A stretch of DNA of 64,000 bases from Serendipita indica DSM 11827 (Eukaryota > Basidiomycota > Agaricomycetes > Sebacinales > Serendipitaceae), in the NCBI GenBank assembly GCA_910890315.1, contig CAJVGD010000002.1, positions 2,542,001 through 2,606,000 of the forward strand. The letters run 5' to 3'. A program made the translations under genes and the position numbers. The notes under the pieces were generated by a model. It did not search any database. It was not told the DNA's origin and saw nothing but the letters and a program-made list of their open reading frames with translations. Shown here one piece after another: positions 56,976 to 64,000 of the stretch (its first letter is position 1; each line of letters starts with the position of its first letter).

Positions 56976-59036
56976 GATAAAGAGGGTCTGCAGAGGCCAT
57001 ACAAGGGTTTATCAGTCCGGGGCATGCAGCTCCAGATGCTGGGACGCTTACCGTGACTTGCAGACAATGGTGGGTTGGGTGGAGGCGAGCAGCGCGTACG
57101 GATTGTGAGGCTGGTAGAGGGAGGAAAGCGCGCCGGGGTCTGCGGATTACGGTTATGAGGAAACGAGGCGGAAGGAGAGGGGATTAAGTCGTTTAGAAGC
57201 TAACTGATGCGTTGACAGAAAAACCTTACGGCTCTTATATCTTCGAGCCAAGGGGGTAACAAAGGGAACGACGAAAAAGGAAACCAAAGCAAGAGCCAAA
57301 ACTCAATTGGGAGGTCTGCGGTTTCCCATCTGCAATTCGGAGCAGTCTTCGCATGCAAATCCAAGCGCCCGACGCGAGCTGGAAGTCGCCGTCCATTCAG
57401 AGGGCCCACCAACAGCGCTTTATGGCCGGCAACAGCACAATGATGAGGCAATCGAATGATCTCTTTGATATTCTGATACGGTTAATGCTTCGGGTGACTG
57501 CTTTTTTGATGGCCGGCCAAATTGAGCACTTGGGCTCAAGATACTCCATCGCTCCAGCGACGCAGCTGACATCTGTTGTAGTGCGGAATCTTGTGAAAAC
57601 ATGGCAAAAATCACTTCTGCGCGGCTCCCTGGCCGAAAAATTTCTTGAAACCGACGGATTCGAGCCCGTGGTGGGGCTCAGAATCTTTTCATAATCAACA
57701 GAAATTTCCGTAATTTGAGTCCCGTTCTCCAGCCCTGTCAGAGGTACCGGAACCGACATATGCACGTCGCCTCGCCGCGCTGTCGGGCTCACGTCGCTAC
57801 GTGTCAGCACAACTCTGCACCGCGTTTCGTCGCCGATAGTGTGCCTCTTGGCACAATTTTGGTTAGTCAGAGCTCTTGAGACTCCGATGACCGTACATGT
57901 GTGCAGGTAAGAAGATTCAGATACGAAATTTACTCGATCGCATACTTCACGGCCAATATCTCAAGCCTGAGACTGCCATTCTAAGAAATATCCTAGGGTG
58001 AAGCCCCTGGTGTGTTTCGTGTTCGGCTACGTTGCCACCCACCAGTTTCGACACAAGACCACTACAAGCGACCTACCAAGGTCACTGAAATAACTATCAA
58101 GTCCGAGATTTATTCCAGGCAGGTTGATTACCTGACTCAGGGTATCTGTGGACGCTCCAAGAATTTCGTTTGCTAACGCTCAGCGCACTCTCTGCTACCT
58201 GAAGGCAGTGTCTTGGATTTCGAAGATAAAGTTTTGCCGGTGTAACATATAGCAGGATTAAGATGTGCAATGGCTCCCTCGTACGGCCGTCAACCGGGGA
58301 GCATGGCTTTTGCTTTCTTCGTCGGCAGTACAATGCAGCCCAGTGCCTGTACATTTTTATACTGTCTAAAAACCTGCCTGGTCATTTAAATCAGCCTCCT
58401 GTGTGGATCCGTGAAGGCTGCCACATTGGCCTGATATTCTGGATGTGGACACGCATGCAGACCCCCCTGTTTGTTACTGTGCACAATGGATAATTTTTTC
58501 AGGTGCAATATAATGCGTGGACCTGCTTTTGAGCAATCGGCAGACAGAGGGCTACATCACGGCCAGACGCGGGCAGTCAGGCGGCCCCCAGAGGTATGCA
58601 TGCGTCCAGGAAGGATGTGAATATTGCGAAGCAGCGATTTTGCAGGTTCAATAGGTCCGGAGGCAGCAACTGGCCTGAGGCCGGGGTCTCACGACACTGA
58701 GGCGGACAGTAGGGCTGGATATATCAAAGCATTGTTCCCCATGACAGATAACCCATTTATTTGCACCAGAATGTCACCAGGTCCATACGGGGATGTCTTG
58801 TTCTCGCCCGCACGGCGGGGTCTGCGGCGAGGTGGCCACAAGAGTACTAGGGTGGTGGTTGAAACTGAAATTCAGGCCTTGTCCGCTGTTTCGAATCTCT
58901 CCATCTCTCCATCGGTGAGCACAAGGACCGACCCCTGGCTGAGCCCACATCGACTTAGCATCACCACACGGCTGGATTACTCAAGGATAATGGGAGGAGA
59001 AAGAAGGAAGACAAAAGCGTGTATTATAATTGATGT
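56976..59036. other. Long non-coding stretch upstream of the C2H2 gene
   Basis: About 2 kb with no gene I can support. Part of it is the promoter of the C2H2 gene. At 57,397-57,700 an unusual open stretch in both directions holds GGATTCGAGCCC at about 57,658, which resembles a tRNA B box but has no tRNA around it. The block 58,100-58,900 shows only short unremarkable open frames. No transposase or reverse transcriptase sequence is visible. Confidence 0.4.
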
Positions 59037-60208
59037 CTATTCCATATCACTGTCCAGGCGAAGCGCTTGTTCGACATCTTCGTCCACCGGGAGTGCCTCT
59101 GGCGGTGGTTTGTCACCATAGACAATCCGTTGTCCTACGATGGCTAGGTGGTGGTCAATAGCTTGCCCGACAATCGGTCGCCTCGGCAAGGGCTCAGAAT
59201 CTAACTCACCCACGTCAACAGAAAGCTGAAAGATGGCACACACCCGAAACTGAAGAGGTGAGCCTTGGAAAAAGAAATACGCTGTTCTTTGGTCTCGTTA
59301 GAGCAAGACTAGACAGATGTTGAAGACGCTTACTTGAAGCCGTCTCCGCCGAGCCAGCCTAACAGCGTCGACATACGAAACCCGTATAGGGATTTCTGTT
59401 TGAAGTTGCTCAGGAGTTGCGGGATTGGTAGCGTGGATTCTAGGCCCAGTGCGATGAAACCAAGGGTATCAACAAACCACGTCTGTCGACCAAAGATGAG
59501 AACCAGAATAGTTTGACAAATTCTTGGAGGGCTGTCAAAAGAATACTACGCTGTAAGACGACGTACATTAGTCCGGCGAGAAACTCGATATAGGTCGAGT
59601 AGTTTTGCCATTGCCACCAGCTAAATGGTCGAGTGGACACGGGTTCATGACGTGGTCTGTATAATATACAGATGTAGAGCAAGCCAAGCTAGAAGGTCAC
59701 TCAGTATACTCCAATGCAATCTCACGAAATTCGAGTTACCTGAGTGGCAATAATCAGATACTCCAACACGATATACCGAGATTTAACTCACCTGAGCGGC
59801 AATCATTAAGATGCTCTGAATCAGAAGCGCTTTCCACAACGCGTATCAGTCGCCTCTCCGAAACGTCGAGTCGAATCGCACGAACCAAACTCGAAGCGCT
59901 TGCCAATCCAGAACATGCAGCGAGTTATGTTTGCTACGAGCAGAATAGCAGTGACATCCCTCGAAAAGCCGGTCGCGTCTCTGCACAACCAGTAAGAAAA
60001 TAGCAAATTAAGCAACCAACGCGATTCTACTTCTTCTTAACAATCGAATACGCTGTTTTGAAATGCTCGTTAGCATCTTCTTGTCTCTCTGGAGCATGGA
60101 CACGCAGCCCGTCATGTCCGCAGTCCAAATATACTCACCTTGGTCCGCATAGACCAGTGGAGGACCGACAGCCATGCCAATAGATGCCAATGTTGAGAGC
60201 CAGGTCAT
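59037..60208 (-). CDS. PQ-loop transmembrane protein (SLC66/ANY1-like)
   Basis: The first exon gives MTWLSTLASIGMAVGPPLVY, containing the first PQ-loop-type segment (GPPLVYADQ). The next exons give DATGFSRDVTAILLVANITR with CMFWIGKRFEF, then LGLLYICILYRPRHEP and YSTYIEFLAGLMYVVLQRS. The second PQ motif is ALGLESTLPIPQLLSNFKQK followed by SLYGFRMSTLLGWLGGDGFK. The tail is polar and acidic (EQALRLDSDME). Seven helices are likely. Related fungal proteins sit in Golgi/endosomal membranes and affect phospholipid flipping; metabolite transport is the alternative. Five or more short introns are needed. Confidence 0.82.
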
Positions 60209-60382
60209 GTTTACTGACGGCCACGCTCGACCACGGCGAGTTCGTCAAGGAAAGAGAAGTCGAAGGTGGCGATGAACATGAAATGCATACAAGAAACCGC
60301 AAACTATTGTACACCAAGAGCCCCAAGATTTATTTCATTACGTATTTCAGCGTCCAAGAGAAACTCCGCGTCCTTCTGGGCC

Positions 60383-63300
60383 TCACCGAGTGCCCGCGTC
60401 CATGCCATACGGAATCGGTGCAAGCCCCGGACCAGGCAAGACTGTCATCTCGTCGTACTCTGCGGGGTGATAGCAGTATCGTGAACGTGGTATAAGCGAG
60501 TCGCGTTCCTCGAATAGGTCATTTGGGAGTGGGAGAAGCCTGGTCGTGCGCATGCTCCTATCCATTTCGACCAATCTGTCTTCCCCTTCCTTCGTTACCG
60601 CATTTTCTTCCTCCCGTGTCCCTCCCAACTCGCCGCCTTCGAGTGGTTGCGTCTGGCCGTCATCATTGCCATCCGGAAACTTCACGGCAGGCGTATCGAA
60701 AGCGGATGCATACTTGGAGACTCTTACTGTTAAGGAAGCATACACCCGCGTCGTCAAAGGTGTCGTCTGGACGTACGAGGTCACGTTAGCCCCAAATGCG
60801 CCGTGGAACGCAGAGACAGAAGGCAGCGCGATGAGGTTTTGGTGAAGGTGTGTGTACTTTGAATGCGCACGAGCTGGTGGGAGAGGGACGTCGCATTCCA
60901 GGAGCACCAAAGTGAGGTGAGAGATGGAATTGGGCACATTCTGGTGCGCGCTGAACATTGCTCCAATGATCATTGGTGCCTTTTGGCCTTTGACCGTCAG
61001 CTGAAGTCCAGAGCTCGAGGTAGATGCCGCAGGTACTGGTAAGGACACGGACGGGTGCGTCATCTGAGGATTCTGTACAACGAACTGCTGATGTCGGAAT
61101 GGGTACGACAAGATATGATGAGTGGGCTGAGGGTGAATCGAAACCAAAGGGGAGCCGGAAGTGCTTGCAAGGGACATCCCGACACCTTGCTGTGCCATAG
61201 TCATGACTGCATGAGCTGGTGCTGGGGCGATGAGAGGGACTGGCGTGGAGTTTGTACCATCCGCGCTCTTCGTGGCCGAGTGGTTCTGGACAGTGGGTTC
61301 CATGGGTTGCCCAGCGTGCTCAGCGTTATCCTTGGGCGAGTGTACATTAACCACAGAGACGAGCGTTGCGCTAGGAGGGACGCAGATGAACCAACAGGTG
61401 GCGAAGGGGGGAGAGAGGGCTTTGTGCTGACAATGTCTTAGAGAGCATCAACACGGATGGGGAGACACGAACTTTGCATCCTCTGGAGTGACGCTTCGCG
61501 TTCGAGCACACGGTAAAGGCCCGCATGCAGTACTCACACATATAGTCTTCATTGGCCACCGTTTCAAGAGAAGTAGCCATTGGACGGTCGTAGCCAAAGA
61601 GAGGTTCGTCGTGCGAACGGAGGAGATTTGCACGCGATATTGATGGAGATGGAAAGCAGCAGTGAAGAGAGTGGTCGGTTGGATCCCCCAGTTTTAAGTC
61701 GTCGTATCGTTAAATAAAGACGCGATAGACGGGCATTGCAGATGATGGATATCGAAATGATCGCAGATGTAAATCGGTTTCATGGGCATTTTGTGCCCAA
61801 AATTGTGCAAAGCATGACCGATTTGTTCGTCACCATCATGGATGGTGGCCAAGAGGAGCATCGACCGGTGAGAACCGTGCATTTATCGTAACAAGAATTT
61901 GCACAGGTGACATATTCGAAGGATGGCACAAAAAGAAAGCCGCCGGTGATGGATGGGTCCGAAGGGATGGTGAGGCAAGCGGGAATAGAGAATATCAGCC
62001 TCTTGTCCCAGAGTAGAAGTCGATGTAGGAGCACGGGACGAATTAGTGGAAATGGGAGGCTGACCTTTGGCTCCAGTATGAATAGCTTCATGCTAAGTGG
62101 ATTTGCGCGACCCAAATGGGCAAATGGGAGATGGCACGAGGCAATCGATAAGATATACATGGAATTGATGAGATGAAAGTTTGGGGAACGGAAATGCGGA
62201 CGGTCAGCTTATCATGACCAACGACAGAAGAAAGCGAGGGCAGGTGACGCGCTCACGATAGCCCTTGGCTTGAAGACAATGCGGATTTGAAGACTTACTA
62301 CTTTGAGAGTACTAGGTCTGTCGAATTTCTTCCTGCACGAAGGGTCGGAGCACTCGTAAATCTTTGGTAAGGGTTTGCGCCTGGAGATGACGGCGTTAGC
62401 ACCTCCTGGTATCGAAATCGTCAGAATGAGGCTCCCTGTATGATAAGGCACACCTTCTTCAGGTGCTTCTCTCGGCACCACATCCGCGCTAGACACCCCG
62501 TTACGTCGCCGAACGTAGAATGCGGGAGCTGTACGGCTGATGGGTGTGGCTACTCCATATACACCTATAGAATGTCGATTTGGTGTCACCTGTGCCCGTT
62601 GTGGCGAGTAATGAGGATAAGGAGAGCTATACTGTCGAAGCGATTGTGGTTGTCTAGGGTCATCCTGATGTACTTGCTTTCGAACAGGTCCCACAAAGTC
62701 GGTGCTATGTCCATTCTGGATTATCTGCAGAGTAAAGTCAGTCCAGTGACCACATGTATCGAGAAAGCCACCTACTTTTGGTTCAGTGGAGCTCTCGTCT
62801 GCGTCCGATACCGGCTCAGGTGCAGGCAATTTGGAAGCTTCTCCACTGACTAACAATTCTTTGGAAAGTACAGCCTCTGGGGCAGTTGGCGTTGGTTCTA
62901 AGACAGTGGGACTCGAGCCGTCGATGCTGGTCTCTGAAACCATGCTCGGTGGATGAGAGCGCTGAGACGGGCGTGCATCGATGTAACCGGGATATATCCC
63001 ATGCGTGCCATAAGAGAGTGAAACCGAGTCACCCATACCCCAGTAGTTTGCCGTTGGAGCTTGCACAGGTACGGGAGATGCATGCGCATTTCCCCATCCA
63101 AGGAGACTGGTTGCCACACTCGAATAGTCAGTTTGCACACGAGAAGGAATGCGAGACAGTACCGGCCATCCATGCTCTTGACGCGAGGATGACGGAGAAT
63201 GTATAGGCGTAGCTACGATGATGGGCATAGGTGCTGGCCGTTCTTTGTTTGAGCTAGACCTGTGCGAGGTATACTGTTTTCCAGGTATAAGCCCAAATCT

Positions 63301-63640
63301 TCCCTGCATGTAAAAGACTTACACTGTCGTGCGGCGCAGAACCATTCGGAAATACGCCATTATACCCTTGTCTCGTAAAATCGGCATGGATCGGATACAA
63401 AGAGGCCGGAAGTGATGCAGGAAGATAAGATTGCGGGACGCCGTTCGGGTATACGAGCGGTGGAGGTTGAGAAATGGACCGGGATGACATCGGCGAGACG
63501 AGGTCTATATTACTGGAGGAGGACGACGAAGGAGGCGATACTTGAACATATTGCTCAAGATTTCTCGCAGGAGGAGCGACGAAGCTAGAATCCAGCCGGG
63601 TTGATCCAGCGGCTGGCTCCTGGTGGACCGCAGAATCCAT
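60383..63640 (-). CDS. C2H2 zinc-finger protein with long disordered flanks
   Basis: The start at 63640 gives MDSAVHQEPAAGSTRLDSSF and a Ser/Pro-rich region. An intron near 63,320 leads to LIPGKQYTSHRSSSNKERPA and some 300 disordered residues. Finger one is YECSDPSCRKKFDRPSTLK near 62,300, where an intron begins. Finger two, DYMCEYCMRAFTVCSNAKRH with SRGCK, lies near 61,500. The last exon (to 60383) has a Pro/Ala-rich stretch followed by GLQLTVKGQKAPMIIGAMFS and LTLVLLECDVPLPPARAHS, and ends GLAPIPYGMDAGTR. The HxxxH half of finger one was not found and about 700 bp between the fingers is unexplained. The span may therefore cover two adjacent genes or one with a long intron. Confidence 0.6.
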
Positions 63641-64000
63641 TGGCGTAGAGATTTTCGCTTTTGAAAGAAGATACGTGATGCTTGACGCTGCAGAGGCTAG
63701 GCCAGAGCGGTCCAGACGTTGTGGTTGTTTCGGGGAGGGGAAAGTGAGTAAAACGCGGCGAACCACGGCGGTGGGGTGTTTAATGATAGGGCTGGGGTCT
63801 GACAGGTCACCAGCCTCGATCACAACGGTAAGAGGGAAAGTACGTGCCCGTACACGGTGTCTATACACGATGCCTGGCTTTGTGCAGCGAGGCAAAGCAA
63901 ATCCCTGTGATCTCCCAAAGATCCCCTATGGGTACGAGGATATGGACGCAAAGGGGACTGAAAAGCTCGTGTAAAGGGTGAGGTGAGATGGTGCGTACTT
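63641..64000. other. 5' region of the second C2H2 gene, right window edge
   Basis: No gene is supported. The sequence probably contains the promoter of the C2H2 gene starting at 63640. Open frames on both strands here have no recognisable content. Confidence 0.4.

Noticed and set aside
57640-57690. tRNA candidate at GGATTCGAGCCC
   Set aside because: The T-arm stem is imperfect and no A box or anticodon stem lies at the required distance on either strand; kept only as a weak repeat hint.
58624-59121. Plus-strand 165-residue open frame
   Set aside because: It overlaps the end of the PQ-loop gene on the other strand, has no domain or splice support, and its composition is not protein-like.
1-64000. 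CRISPR arrays, bacterial operons, Shine-Dalgarno sites, rRNA
   Set aside because: None seen. Introns, Pol III tRNA structure and gene families are all eukaryotic, so these categories do not apply.
1-64000. Retroelements, LTR pairs or DNA transposases
   Set aside because: No reverse transcriptase, integrase, capsid or transposase-like protein segment was found on either strand, and no long terminal repeats were noticed by eye.

Overview
The window is nuclear DNA of a basidiomycete fungus. The best guess is Agaricomycetes of the Rhizoctonia/Ceratobasidium group. Support comes from densely packed genes on both strands, spliceosomal introns of about 40-70 nt, the basidiomycete-style content of conserved genes, a NACHT-WD40 STAND receptor with near-identical WD repeats, a Crinkler-type effector-like gene, and a large hydroxylase-type family typical of these fungi. 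The genus is inferred; there is no rRNA or ITS to confirm it. Splice sites were placed by reading GT...AG junctions against conserved protein frames, so exon ends are good but not proven.

Layout. 1-3,043: 3' part of a large P4H/2OG-like family protein (+). 3,363-4,060: PAP2 phosphatase (+). 4,144-5,709: RNA polymerase III subunit RPC4 (+). 5,785-7,697: sorting nexin SNX4 (-). 8,088-9,368: fructosamine-3-kinase family protein (+). 9,612-10,486: small secreted, probably GPI-anchored protein (+). 10,616-11,983: hydroxypyruvate/glyoxylate reductase (-). 12,788-12,861: tRNA-Val(CAC) (+). 13,074-13,545: unrecognised gene or remnant (-), followed by a cluster of ACTGAA/TTCAGT dyads. 14,246-16,103: membrane-anchored beta-lactamase-fold serine hydrolase (+). 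16,214-16,767: mitochondrial ribosomal protein uL30m (+). 17,021-18,900: protein with two copies of a basidiomycete domain (-).

20,698-25,026: NACHT-WD40 receptor (+). 25,479-26,013: bHLH factor (-). 26,010-27,097: aminoglycoside-phosphotransferase-like kinase (-). 27,324-29,846: DBP9 helicase (+). 29,953-32,781: VPS5 retromer sorting nexin (+). 33,030-37,827: two MARVEL-like four-TM paralogues flanking a Crinkler-like gene. 38,032-48,036: a run of conserved housekeeping genes, SRP68 (-), GET3 (+), ALG1 (+), SDO1 (-) and NIC96 (+). 48,318-49,492: ERF4 (+). 49,868-52,711: DNM1 (-). 52,932-53,966: ATP4 (-). 54,027-55,551: C-terminal half of a PFF1-type vacuolar protease (+). 56,004-56,975: C2H2 factor (-). 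59,037-60,208: PQ-loop protein (-). 60,383-63,640: second C2H2 factor (-).

The genes are not an operon or a metabolic cluster, but several neighbours share themes. SRP68 and GET3 (co- and post-translational ER targeting) face away from each other across 57 bp, with ALG1 (ER N-glycan assembly) just downstream. SNX4 and VPS5 act in endosomal sorting, and DNM1 and ATP4 serve mitochondria. The accessory, fast-evolving parts are the NACHT-WD40 receptor, the Crinkler-like gene between duplicated membrane proteins, the dyad cluster near 13.7 kb, and the gene-poor stretches at 18.9-20.7 kb and 57-59 kb.

Several conserved genes read through only if a single base is gained or lost. Because this recurs across unrelated housekeeping genes, assembly or read error is as likely as gene decay.
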